NCBI GenBank assembly: GCA_027576995.1
Contig: JANBQC010000224.1
Location: forward strand, 9,432 to 41,259
Reading direction: 5' to 3'
DNA from: Dimargaris cristalligena
Taxonomy: Eukaryota > Kickxellomycota > Dimargaritomycetes > Dimargaritales > Dimargaritaceae
Length of the DNA stretch: 31,828 nucleotides
Shown: positions 22,163-31,828 of the stretch, piece after piece
Position numbering within the stretch: the stretch's first letter is position 1
How the letters are laid out: each line of letters begins with the position of its first letter
Made by a program: the position numbers and the translations under genes
The notes under the pieces: generated by a model
The model's database searches: none
Seen by the model: only the letters and a program-made list of their open reading frames with translations
What the model was told of the DNA's origin: nothing

Positions 22163-23705
22163 AATGGACAACAGTTGTCGATCACGGCCGACGATGTTTT
22201 TTTTAAAAAACCAGGTTACTGGGAAATAAAAGGGATTCTTAATCAAAGAAGGGCTATAATGGTCGTCGAGAGGTTTAGCTTTGGACGATAACAGCTGAAA
22301 TGAGCAGGCAGAACGCCTTTCGTGGTGCATGGGGGAAGGGGCCAATAGATCCAAATGAGATTCAAGATCATTGTCGAGTTGGAACTCTCCGTTTGTATTG
22401 CTGTATACCTCAGGATGGGGGGATGATATTCACTATCATTGAGTGCCAACTCCTAGTAGCAACTACCTGTATACATTTTGTTGGTTCTTCACTCTCATTA
22501 TTCACCCACTTGGCTATACAATGAGCATACCCATAGAGCTACCCAGCGGTTAACTGGCAGCTATCTGAAACCCAATTTACTAGTTAGCTCCAATTTATGC
22601 CTGACCTTATTATTATCTAAGCACCCCTCGTAATCTTGTGTTGAGCATCCTTTCAATATACTCTAACTAGGGACAGGGATTCGAGAGCTGTTTGGGATTT
22701 AATGCTACCATGAAACTACCAATGTGTATAGAACAGCCATTTCCGATTGTGCATTGCCTGTAGCATGGGGTATCCCCTAAAGAATTGAACGTGAGTGAGT
22801 GGGGGGAGGTCAGTGGACCGCAGTGCGGTGGAATGGCAAAGGAATTGTATCCTAAACGCTAATAAGGGATACATTATATTAATCCTTTTACGTAAAGTCA
22901 AATGGGCTGGTGGTCCCTAATCTCCCCGAGGAGTGGAAACATACTCCTCTATTATTATTATTATTATTATTTTAAAAAAGCGGATGCTCGACAAACCCGC
23001 CCTAACTGGGGTATGGTTTGCGTTGGATGGGACACCCCTGTAGCGTAGCTAGTGGTGGTACATAGCAATCGGTGGCGAATATGAGAGAATGAGGAGGAGG
23101 GGGGGGTGCAGCAATCAGTATTGTGATTGGGTCGCACCCAGGCCATGGATCCGAATAAGTAAACGGAAGTGGGCGGGGTCTATGTGTGGAGGGCAAGCGG
23201 GATAGAAGGGGGGTTTTTGGCCCAAGCTAGCCTAGCGGGGTCCCCTGCTCTATCCGGTCCCGAACAGGAAACTAGGGTCACCGTCGTTGTGCCACCAATC
23301 TATGGTCCATTGGACTCCTTGCTTTAGTCCAGAACAAAGGCGGACCCACCATATAGCCACTGTGCAACTTATTTACGCCTATACTTTATCCTGCCTAGAC
23401 CAGCGCTATCGCTAGTGGATAGCATCCCCCTTTCCCTAAGGTATGTACAGATGAGTTAAGCCTATTGTCGCTTAATCGGTCCCGAAGCATTTAGCTAGAT
23501 AGGGAACGCAGTTGTACGACAGGCAATGGGTCTCTATAGGGTTTAGGATTTGGGTGGCTTTGGGCTGGTCATATGTTGGCTACAATACTATACGCAGCCC
23601 AGCGTACCCCCCCCCTCAACCCCCAAACGATAGGTGGTATAATGGTGGTGAAGTTGAGAAGCGGATAGGGAAATGGCGTTTTAAATTGCACCACATCAGC
23701 TGAGT
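22163..23705. other. Intergenic, divergent promoters, no gene seen
   Basis: Separates the bS6m gene (-) from the secreted 498-aa protein gene (+), so promoters of both lie at its ends. A few frames of 60-75 codons show no resemblance to known proteins. Confidence 0.55.
22951..22971. repeat. (ATT)7 microsatellite
   Basis: Seven ATT units in intergenic DNA. Confidence 0.85.
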
Positions 23706-23713
23706 TATAAATA
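23706..23713 (+). promoter_or_regulatory. TATA box of the secreted 498-aa protein gene
   Basis: TATAAATA lies 168 bp upstream of the start codon. The DNA between it and the ATG at 23881 is pyrimidine-rich and contains no ATG, as expected of a 5' leader. Confidence 0.6.
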
Positions 23714-23880
23714 CAGGGGAGTTTCCCTCTTATTAACTTCAGATTCATTGCCTTTCCTCTATCTACCTGCTTCGTATCCCTGTTTCCTCCTTTTCAAAAA
23801 TCTTTTACGCCTAATACTCACTTGTATAGTACTAGGACCCTGCCAACCCACCCCTCCCCCTGTACTCCCTCTCATTCAGA

Positions 23881-25607
23881 ATGAAACCTTCCGTCGCCTC
23901 AGTCTCCGTGCTCGGCCTAGTCATGGCTCTTTACGTCGCAAGTCGCCCCCAACTGCCTGTTACAGATCCTAATACGATTAAACAAACTCCCAATTCTGTA
24001 GCTGTGGACGGTGACCTGCTTTTTGATGCGACCTCCGATGGCTTCGATGAGAGAGAAGCGGACAATACGGACATCGATGACCAGGTCCTTAACGCAGCGC
24101 ACTGGTCGCAATCCAATGGGGCCACTGAATTTCAGACGGGATTGGATACCGAACAACCACCTCTCGACGAAAGGTCCGGGCCCGGCCGAGCCGAAAATGC
24201 CCCAGCGCGGGATATTCAACAATTTACCTTCGCGCCGAACCACCTAATTGCCAGTCAGCCCCTGGCAAAAGAAGCCGTCGTTGGGAGTAATGTAGGCCTA
24301 TCCGGAAATGACTTGTCACGGCCCCAATTTTCTGAGGAAGTAAGTTCCGACACATGCATTTCTAATGTTTCTGTTTCATCTAACCCACACCACTTGTGAC
24401 TTGATGGTCGGTAGATCATATACGGATAGTGGATATGGTCTTAGTATACAATGCTACGGTATTTTATATTTTGAGTACTTCACATATTGACCATTGCGTA
24501 TGAGTACGTATTATAATCTGTGGATTGGGTTTATATCTTACTTGTCTATTATTCGGAAATACTTCACAGCAATTACAGGAGGTACTGCAATCGGAGAAAT
24601 ACATGAGAATCCCGACATTAAACAAAGCAATCACTAAACTAGAGAAAAAATACATAGCCGCGTCATTCTATAACTACGCCCCAATAGAGTTTGAATCGGC
24701 CATGATCAAAATGTTTGTCGATTCAATACATGATAACCTGGTTGATTACTCCAATCGTAATAGATCTGCGCTTTTTAAAGCATCGGAGAAATGCTTCGAA
24801 GGAATCCAAAAAGAATGGGTATATGTCAATTTTAACGCCTTGGATTTGAAACAACAACTGGCCGCATTTCCGCTTATTTTCAAATTCATTCATGATAAGA
24901 CGCACCCTAATATTCACTGGTGGTCACAGGCCCTGCGCGTGAGACAACATGACGATATGACTGCCGAGTACTCGGGCTTCAATCACCCGCTACTTGAACT
25001 AGCTAAGACGTATAATATTAGTTGGCCGACCAGGAAATCCGCTAATATATATGTACTCAACAACTATTTTATTCCCTTTCTGGTCGCCCTGTTTATCAGC
25101 GGTGGCCATGACGATCGTTTGAAAGACTTTTTTGATCAATATCAGTCAGAATCCCGTATTAGATATGACAATAGGTTCGCACAGTTTATCAGCCTACTCA
25201 TTCTAGAATTCAATCTTTCCGATCACCGTACATGGGCACTCGACATATTAGCAGGTACCTCTGAAAGACCACTCATCTGTGCCGATGTACTTGGATACTC
25301 CAACGCCCGGAAAACATTAGCTGAGGATGGTCGTTTTACTTATTCAAATGGTTACGATGTGAGACAGTGCGACGATAAGTTTAAACTATTCGGTAATCTC
25401 ATCGTCAGTAGGCCCCAGAACGGCAGTCCGGCGTTGGTGGCTTTTCGTGTACGTAAATCAACCTTTCTAAGCCTGGTCCCCAACGGTGAAGGTGTCATCT
25501 TGACCCCCGAGGACACTGAAAGGCTTACAGCTGATCAAAGGGCTATAATAGAACCCCCGTACTGGCAAAATACCCCTGATCCGTTTAGAAACAGACATTT
25601 TTGTTAG
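23881..25607 (+). CDS. Secreted protein of unknown family (498 aa, two exons)
   Basis: Exons 23881-24339 and 24570-25607, intron 230 bp with GTAAGT donor, phase 0. A second in-frame acceptor at 24579 would drop three residues. The start is the first ATG after the TATA box and gives a signal peptide (MKPSVASVSVLGLVMALYVA). Residues about 22-153 are acidic, low in hydrophobics and probably unfolded. Exon 2 encodes a folded-looking region with many aromatic residues and alternating helical stretches, four cysteines including the last residue, and three possible N-glycosylation sites (NRS, NIS, NLS). There is no transmembrane segment after the signal and no catalytic motif I recognise. Codon use is less biased than in the housekeeping genes, in line with a faster-evolving, lineage-specific product. 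A secreted effector or host/prey-contact protein is possible; no function can be assigned. Confidence 0.72.
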
Positions 25608-25665
25608 TTATTATTTATCATCTCATTTTAACTACCTGAAATACCCCCTACTGACTATACTATTT

Positions 25666-25671
25666 AATAAA
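25666..25671 (+). terminator. Polyadenylation signal AATAAA of the secreted protein gene
   Basis: AATAAA lies 59 bases after the stop codon of the secreted 498-aa protein gene, at the usual place for a 3' end signal. Confidence 0.5.
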
Positions 25672-26370
25672 TCGAGGCACCAGCTGTCCTATAGCTGTTT
25701 TTCCCCATTCAACTAGGCTTATTGATATTCATTTTGTATCTCCAACACCAACAATGCTTTAATGCCGATGGGAACATCGTGCAACGATCGATAGATTGCT
25801 TGGTATTCTTATATGATGGGTTGAAGTGGCGGCGGGGAAGAATTGGGATGATTATATCGACAACTGTCAATCAATATCCAGTCTGATTATAGTAGTATAC
25901 ATTGAAAGTTTTCATTCCAACGTCGAGTTTTGGTAAATCCGATGGGTTAGCAGAGTTGGCTGGGCCAGGCTTGAATACCCCCGTTAATTTTACAATTTTA
26001 CATCGTATTCATAACCTGATGTCATTAGATTGAGTGTCACCCAAATAATTCGTTTTTACCCTGTCTCTACAATAATTCTAACATTACCAATTTGATATAG
26101 AGCGCTCCAAGGAGTTCCCTATCCCTATAGACACACACAAATTAAAGTATTAAAATAATTCATTACGCTTTTAATTGGATTTTAAAGTGTTGGATAAATA
26201 GAGAAAGTATTCATGAAATATAGGTATACTAGCCATTACCATCCCAGCTCGTGGATTCTACCACCATATACTATAAGCATCATAGACAAGAGAGTATCAA
26301 CTGCCCAGTCAGTACCACCAGTATTTTTATGATTTGCTGAGGATCTGGGGTCTATCTGTAGGTTGGCAAG
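25672..26370. other. Intergenic, no gene seen
   Basis: AT-rich DNA between the secreted protein gene and the CpG-poor island. No frame with family resemblance and no RNA gene seen. CpG still occurs here. Confidence 0.55.
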
Positions 26371-26875
26371 CCTTAGCATTCCCAGATAACATCACTTCCA
26401 CCCAGTATAATAGCACCATCCTGGCTATAGTGGTTGAACATCATAGTAAATGTGTCAAGATCCGCAAATGTGGCTGCCCAAGGAGGCCACACATCAGATA
26501 GGCCAGGCCTAGGATTATCTCATGATGCAATGGTATGGGTCTGGATAGTGGATCCCATATTTCGCCAATTGCCTAGAGGGGTAGCAGGTGTGGGTAAATG
26601 AGTCAATGGGGTGGTAGAAGTAAAGGTGAAGGTGGTGGTAGTAATAGCAGTGGTGGGTCCAAATTCCTGGGTATTCCTGCCTGCATTTGAACCATTCCAC
26701 CTATTCCAACCCAGAGTTTTCCATTTGCCATGTCTTTCAGAGTTTACCCATACTTTGGTGGAACAGCAATGGTCAGCAGATCCACTGGCTTTGCTGTCCC
26801 TTCCCTGACCTATTGCTGGGGGCAAAGTGTATTCAGGGTAATGTTTACCAATGCTCCCAGTCAGAAATCCTGGTG
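26370..26875 (-). pseudogene. Decayed reading frame, probably from a mobile element
   Basis: On the minus strand a continuous protein-like frame runs from about 26875 to 26520 (segments such as GFLTGSIGKHYPEYTLPPA and STKVWVNSERHGKWKTLGW). In the same frame past a TGA it continues with DVWPPWAATFADLDTFTMMF and ILGGSDVIWEC before further stops. The even amino acid mix and continuity across a stop suggest a once-coding sequence. No start codon or family could be identified. A gag-like or transposon-accessory origin is a guess based on its place at the edge of the CpG-poor repeat island. Confidence 0.3.
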
Positions 26876-27400
26876 GGGGGGGGCAGAGCTGCCTTGTAAG
26901 ATGGTATCAGAATAAAAGGTACTACCTAAATTACCCTGAATTTAATGCTTGGATCCCATCATAGGATAGTACTGTTGGGGCTGGAATGGCAGGCCTATGG
27001 AGATAATTGGGCAGTCCCTTACTGAAAATAGAGTGGATATCAAATCAGAGTGACCCCAGCCAGGAGTAGGTCTCCTAGTGGTCAAGTGTTTATGGCTAAC
27101 TCAATGTGACTCATGACCAGTTGACTGGGTGACCTTTTTGGGCTGGTATTCAAATTAGCTAATATAATTCAGTAAGCTAGGATAAGACTGACTATTAGTT
27201 TAAAAATCCATAATGCCCTCAACTAGGGAGGTGTAACCAGCCCTATTATCAGAGTATGAAACTGATATAGTTTGGCTGTCCTCAACTTTGGTGCATATCT
27301 TCTAAGGTGATTGAATCAGAGTCCAATTAGCTTACATCAATGATTCCTGTAGCAGGTAAATGGGTGGCCAGAGGGTCCTAGGAGATGGGGAAGTTACACA

Positions 27401-27971
27401 TGTGGTGAACTTACCACATTTTTTACCTACTTTTATTTTTTATCTATTTTTTGCACTTACCGGAAGTACGCCCCTGATAAGTAAATGAGCCCCTGCCCCT
27501 GACAAGTATGGTCATTTTTCCTCCATTTTCATTATTATATTGTTTTCCCTATTATTATATTTTATACCCTTGACTGTGATACACCCCTGCATTCACACTG
27601 CCCCTGGCCCAACTGTGCCCCTGTTCAAAGAATAGCTAACAATAGCCTTCTCCCTTTCACTTTTTCCTTCTATTATTTCACATTGAATTTATTGGTTACC
27701 CAAGTATTACCTATCCTTTGTGATGACTAATATGATTATCTGGGAACTCCCTTCCCTTTCCCTTTGCTTAGCCATCCAATCTTCTGGGACCTTCTCTCCC
27801 TTTCTCTATTATTCATCTATCTTTTCATTTAGGCTTCCTCTTTCAAGTATAAATACTCCCCCTTGCTGCCACCTCTTGGAACAGCAAGTCTATCATCACC
27901 TTTCCCTTTTATTATATATCTTTTCAAATAAAGTTCAGTTTTCAAGGATTTGAGCTCAGTTCTTTACAACA
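27401..27971 (+). repeat. Possible solo LTR (boundaries tentative)
   Basis: The stretch begins TGTGGT and ends ACAACA. It contains TATAAATA (27848-27855) and AATAAA (27927-27932) 79 bp apart, the compact U3-R-U5 order of an LTR. About 0.15 kb of it carries a cluster of GCCCCTG motifs. Against it: no matching target-site duplication is visible, no primer-binding site follows directly, and there is no second copy in the window. It could equally be an ordinary promoter followed by a poly(A) signal. Confidence 0.3.
27470..27623. repeat. Cluster of GCCCCTG motifs
   Basis: GCCCCTG occurs at 27470, 27489, 27495, 27600 and 27617, with ACCCCTG at 27583. The first and third are part of a longer near-repeat, CCCCTGATAAG and CCCCTGACAAG. 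In otherwise AT-rich DNA this spacing suggests repeated binding sites in the upstream part of the LTR-like stretch. Confidence 0.5.
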
Positions 27972-28000
27972 CATACAGTAACCTACTTAAAGTTAAGGAG

Positions 28001-28018
28001 GTAACAGTAGACTGTTAC
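28001..28018. repeat. Short perfect inverted repeat
   Basis: GTAACAGT (28001-28008) and ACTGTTAC (28011-28018) are reverse complements separated by two bases. It lies just beyond the LTR-like stretch and has no assigned role. Confidence 0.65.
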
Positions 28019-30016
28019 TAGGGGATAATGTAATATTAAGTAATATATCTAGGTCTTATTTGCATAGTGATAGGGATATACAGCTAAATTATAGGTAAAC
28101 TAGGTATAGGTAATGTCTTTCTCATTATCTTTATAGTAGTTTTCCCCTTAGTTATCATATGAAGGAGGTATATCTAGTTATATGGATAATATCACCTGGG
28201 TTAACCACTTTTAATCCATCAAGAGTCCCAAGGATAGGCTTCTAATGGTAGGTGGGCTTAGACTTGGCCCAGTGGGCTATTAGCATCAGGTATGGGACAT
28301 AGTACTAACCAATAAAGGCTTTAGTGATTGAATATGGGTAAAATTCAGCTTGGCTGTATAAGGTTTTAACTGATATGTGTATGGGAAAATCAGTGGGATG
28401 TTAATTTTCAACCAGTAGTATTTGCCTCATCCAATGGATTTTTTGTTATACAGCCTTGTTGAACTACTCCCATATGTAGGGGATATACAGTGGGTACACT
28501 TATAAGCTTATATAAGAAGGGTGAGTATATATTGGGTTTATTAGGGTAAACTAGGGGGTAAGAATAAGTACCCAAAACTAACTGGTCCCAATGGTACTTA
28601 GTTATATATATATGGGGACAACTCCAAAGGGAGGTCCCAAGGGGAAGATACTACTAAGACTATAGAATAAGTAAATAGGCTGACTGGATGGTTACTGGTA
28701 TCTGGAAGACTTTGATAGTAACTGGAAGACTCATCAGATTAGCACTTGAGTGATTAGTATGAAGAGGTGAGGCCTGGTCAGGAAAGGTTATATGGTAAGG
28801 GTAATCCCATGGTATGGGGTGTGCCACAGTAAGGCTTGATATGGTGCAATATGACCTAATTTAGTCTTCCATCTACACCCAGAGGATTAAGTTGGATTAG
28901 GTAGTCCAACAGGGACCATTAAGTAAAAATAAATAAATTATTGACTTGGTTTTCAGTTGTATCTGGTGGATTCCAGTGTAATTGAATATTACTATAGGGG
29001 CAATCAGCTAGTGCTTAGTTTCTATCATTATATTATATTACTATGAAAAATATGCTACATATTAAAATTAATAAATTTTGTTACATATATATTAATGCTA
29101 ATTGAGAAGGGACTTACTATCTTTACATGATAAAACCTACATATTAGTTTATGCTCGAATAATACACCTAAGGTGAAATATCACCAATAAACCATCGTCA
29201 GGCCAAAACTACACATATATAATCACTGCTTTAACTACTCCCGATGCCTTAGTAGAGCAACTGTTGCTATCTAGTAAGTTCTAATGTTCCAAATAGCTTA
29301 ATTGCATGATGTAGTTGTGGTAATCAGTTGCTACACCAACTATTCTGCCACAGTGAGTACTCCCATCGGCTAATCATCCAGGTGGGAGAAGTTCAATTAA
29401 ACTATATAATGATTTGAATGAAAGTTCCAATTGATGTAGTGGGACTATTTATTTATCGAAACGGGAAATTGGTAGATCAATGGGACTTTTTTTAAAAACA
29501 AGGGAAAAATGATCACCGACCCTGTGATCAATCATAAGACCCATAATAAATCTATGAATAATGACTCAGGAAAGCCAAAAAAATAAGTGTACTATGTAAA
29601 TTGATGTCTGGCAACTGGACTAGTGAAAAATTAGCTTTCTTTAACTACTTTCTACTATTTTTAAATACTTTAAAGCTACTTTGTACTATTTATTAAAGGA
29701 CTATTCCTACACTGAATTAAATTTCAATAAACTTAAACTTTCTTTTATATATAATCTTGCAGCTAGTGTATAGAAACTGTGTTTTTTTAATTAAACTACT
29801 CTTCTAATACTTTAAAATTTCTACCAATCCATAAAAATACAAATAACCACCAATCCTACCAAACCTTTGAGCTTCTAAGGTTACCTGTGCCCCCTTTCCT
29901 TTGGCAATTCATCACCAAACTAATAATTCTAAATGGTAAATACACACAATCTACACCAGCTACATCATAAAGTAAGTAAACCCTTTTCACAGCAGAAAAC
30001 TGGCCAATGAGGGGCT

Positions 30017-31771
30017 ATGCTTAAGAAATTTTCTGAGCTGTCCAGGAATCTGGCAGGGGAAGATGACCTTTTTGATCTCTTTTCTTCTTTTTTAATGAAA
30101 ACCAGCTCTGGGAAGGCCCTGTTTGCTAGGTTAGTTAGGGTATCCCCTTTTTTTAGGATTGTTTTATCTGTGGTAGACCACTTCCAATCTGCCAATCACC
30201 TTGATAAGGTGGTTTGGTCTTCCCTCCTTGCTCCCCATCTCACTAATTCTACCTTAGCTGAGTTAGGCATTTCGGCGTCCCTGCGGCATTGTGCCCACGC
30301 TCGTAAATATGCCAAATCTGGGCCCCAGCAGACCCCAAGGTCATCTAATCTTTCTAGATCTCAGCTGGGGATCCAGAGGGATGTCTTGGAATTTCTCAAT
30401 GAGAATTCTAAGGAGGCTAGTAATAGGACTGTCCTAGTATCTACTCCCACAGATCCTCAAATAGGCCTCCCTCTCCATGGAAAAAGGAGGCAGAGTGATT
30501 CTGATGATACTGCAGCTCCTCCTGCTAAGAGGCAGGCTACCACAGTGAGATATCTAAATAATACTCTGGTTAATCTACACAGAAAGTATAAGCAGAGTAA
30601 TCCTCATATAATTAAGATTAAGAGATTTAGGTCATTTGTCCCCAAACACTTCAAGAAATCTAAAAAATGGACTGATGTGTGTTCTGTTTGTGCTAGGGGT
30701 AAGCTTGCTATGCAGCAGCTGGCTAAATTGGAGCCATCCATCCATCATTCCTGTAGTCCTGATTCACTTTGCAGGACTACTAATTCATACATTTCATGCT
30801 GTTCAATTGAACTGCATAAAAAAATATCTACTTTAAAAGACACAGTTTTAATTTATGAATCTCATCTTCACTCTGTCCAGCAGCAAAAGGCTGCATTTAA
30901 CCATCAGGTAAGTAAATTAGGTCCAGGGGAATGTGTATTGGTTATGGACTATAAAGAAAACCTTAGATTAGGTGGTGGTCCCATTGAAATTGGACAAGAT
31001 TTCTATAATAAGAGATTATGTTCAGTTTTAGGGGCTGCAATTCTTTATAAAAATGAGTCCACCAATACCATTAAACATCACTATATTGATGTTTTTTCAG
31101 ATATTTTATCACATGATGGTTTGCAGACTAACAGCTGCTTGAAACTGATTATTGAATCAGACTTTTTCAAGCAGCAAAAATTTAAAAAACTCCACATCTG
31201 GACAGACTGTGGTACCCACTTTAGATGTGGGGAATCTATCAATTTTGCTGTATTTGTTGTCCCTTCTATATATAATATAGATACAACATTCAACTTCTTT
31301 GCTGAACAGCATGGGAAGAGTATAGTTGATGGCCATTTTGGATTAATGTCCAGATTTCTAGCTACTGCTGAAAAGCAGCAGAGAGTTGCATCAATTTCTG
31401 ATGTAATTCACTGTCTAGACCATTTAATTAGAAATTCCAATGCTGGGAAAGCTGAAGCTGATCAGCTTTCAGTTAGTTTCCTGCAATACAGCAGGGACCA
31501 GCAGCCAGAGTCTTTTGATGTAGTAAACTTCAAAAAAGTGAAGTTATTCTACTCATTTAAAGGTAAGGATGATGTATTAATGGCCTCAGTCTATACTGAT
31601 GGTCAATACATTAATTTACAATCCTCTTTTGCTGTCAGAACAGACACCAGAAGGGATTATAGGCCTCCTCCCAATGCTGGCCTTTCTGTTATTGATAGGC
31701 CTTTTTCTGATCAATACAGAAGGGCCATCCAAGCAAGGAAGCAGGTCCTTCAAACTGGTTCTCTTAAATAG
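30017..31771 (+). CDS. Transposase-like protein, probable RNase H-fold DDE type (584 aa)
   Basis: An intact single-exon frame from ATG 30017. N-terminal region about 1-150 of unknown fold; a basic, bipartite nuclear-localisation-like segment KRRQSDSDDTAAPPAKRQ (156-173); a cysteine-rich segment (C222, C225, C246, C252, C261, C262) that may bind zinc. The C-terminal half has the spaced acidic motifs expected of a DDE catalytic core: VLVMDYKEN (D311), HIWTDCGTHFR (D397) and FFAEQHGKSIVDGHFG (E430 or D438). Similar HGK...DG motifs occur in uncharacterised transposon-derived proteins of animals and fungi. I infer a cut-and-paste or integrase-like enzyme but cannot name the superfamily. Arginine is encoded almost only by AGA/AGG, and CpG is absent after codon 96. 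A CAG|GTAAGT donor consensus at 30906-30913 lies within the frame. No terminal repeats can be tested because the right end lies outside. Confidence 0.6.
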   Translation: MLKKFSELSRNLAGEDDLFDLFSSFLMKTSSGKALFARLVRVSPFFRIVLSVVDHFQSANHLDKVVWSSLLAPHLTNSTLAELGISASLRHCAHARKYAKSGPQQTPRSSNLSRSQLGIQRDVLEFLNENSKEASNRTVLVSTPTDPQIGLPLHGKRRQSDSDDTAAPPAKRQATTVRYLNNTLVNLHRKYKQSNPHIIKIKRFRSFVPKHFKKSKKWTDVCSVCARGKLAMQQLAKLEPSIHHSCSPDSLCRTTNSYISCCSIELHKKISTLKDTVLIYESHLHSVQQQKAAFNHQVSKLGPGECVLVMDYKENLRLGGGPIEIGQDFYNKRLCSVLGAAILYKNESTNTIKHHYIDVFSDILSHDGLQTNSCLKLIIESDFFKQQKFKKLHIWTDCGTHFRCGESINFAVFVVPSIYNIDTTFNFFAEQHGKSIVDGHFGLMSRFLATAEKQQRVASISDVIHCLDHLIRNSNAGKAEADQLSVSFLQYSRDQQPESFDVVNFKKVKLFYSFKGKDDVLMASVYTDGQYINLQSSFAVRTDTRRDYRPPPNAGLSVIDRPFSDQYRRAIQARKQVLQTGSLK

Positions 31772-31828
31772 GCAGCCTAAAGGATTGCTGTTTAATTTTA
31801 TTTGCATATTACTACATATGGGGCTTTG

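Larger units (their letters stand above)
26565..31828. other. CpG-depleted, AT-rich repeat island running off the window
   Basis: CpG is absent from 26565-27460, from 27471-29154 and from 30304-31828, and sparse in between, although both C and G are common. DNA to the left has normal CpG. TG and CA steps are frequent, the pattern left by deamination of methylated cytosine at CpG. The island contains a decayed frame, an LTR-like stretch and a transposase-like gene, so it is most simply a methylated, transposon-derived block. Apart from the features listed separately, the non-coding 28020-30016 part holds no gene I can support. Confidence 0.75.

Noticed and set aside
21941..22354. 137-codon minus-strand frame
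   Set aside because: Only residues MPFYELLCISRSQIGA within it are real, as exon 1 of bS6m; the rest is upstream DNA and intron.
26901..26915. TGGTATCAGA resembling a retrotransposon primer-binding site
   Set aside because: No LTR ends just upstream, no second LTR and no reverse transcriptase in the window; a 10-base match can be chance.
1..31828. tRNA genes and CRISPR arrays
   Set aside because: No GGTTCGANTCC-type B box with a matching A box and acceptor stem was found on either strand, and there is no regularly spaced repeat array.

Overview
This window reads as nuclear DNA from a fungus. Spliced protein genes carry GT-AG introns with GTAAGT-type donors. The gene set includes a fungal-type ceramide glucosyltransferase, an Svf1 homologue, a YEATS2-like protein with a C2H2 finger, an Ist3/RBMX2 splicing factor, mitochondrial bS6m and one stand-alone 5S rRNA gene. 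The nine introns I could place are long for a fungus (146-294 bp). An early-diverging (non-Dikarya) fungus is my best guess, but this is inference and the genus cannot be fixed from sequence alone.

Layout. Positions 1-5650 contain no gene I can support. At 5654-6234 a TATA box, a perfect 16-bp palindrome and a leader nearly free of ATG precede a 65-codon secreted-peptide gene. Minus-strand genes then follow: a YEATS2-like chromatin protein (7380-11688, four exons, 1191 aa), an Svf1-family protein (13384-14797, three exons, 355 aa) and a single-exon glucosylceramide synthase (16222-17772, 516 aa). A 5S rRNA gene (19343-19460, +) and an RBMX2/Ist3 gene (19856-20776, +, two exons) come next. They are followed by mitochondrial ribosomal protein bS6m (21366-22162, -, three exons) and an unrecognised secreted 498-aa protein (23881-25607, +, two exons).

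From about 26,565 to the right edge the DNA changes sharply. It is AT-rich and almost free of CpG, with uninterrupted CpG-free runs of about 0.9, 1.7 and 1.5 kb. It holds a decayed minus-strand reading frame, a possible LTR with a TATA box and polyadenylation signal, and an intact 584-codon transposase-like gene (30017-31771) that is itself nearly CpG-free. This looks like a repeat island that has lost CpG, probably by deamination of methylated cytosine, beside ordinary gene-bearing DNA.

How genes may work together. Svf1 (ceramide handling between ER and Golgi) and glucosylceramide synthase (which uses ceramide) are neighbours on the same strand and form a possible sphingolipid pair. The other genes are ordinary housekeeping functions in chromatin, splicing and mitochondrial translation. 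The two secreted products and the CpG-poor transposase island are the parts most likely to be lineage-specific. Exon structures were worked out by eye from reading frame, splice consensus and family conservation, without transcript data.
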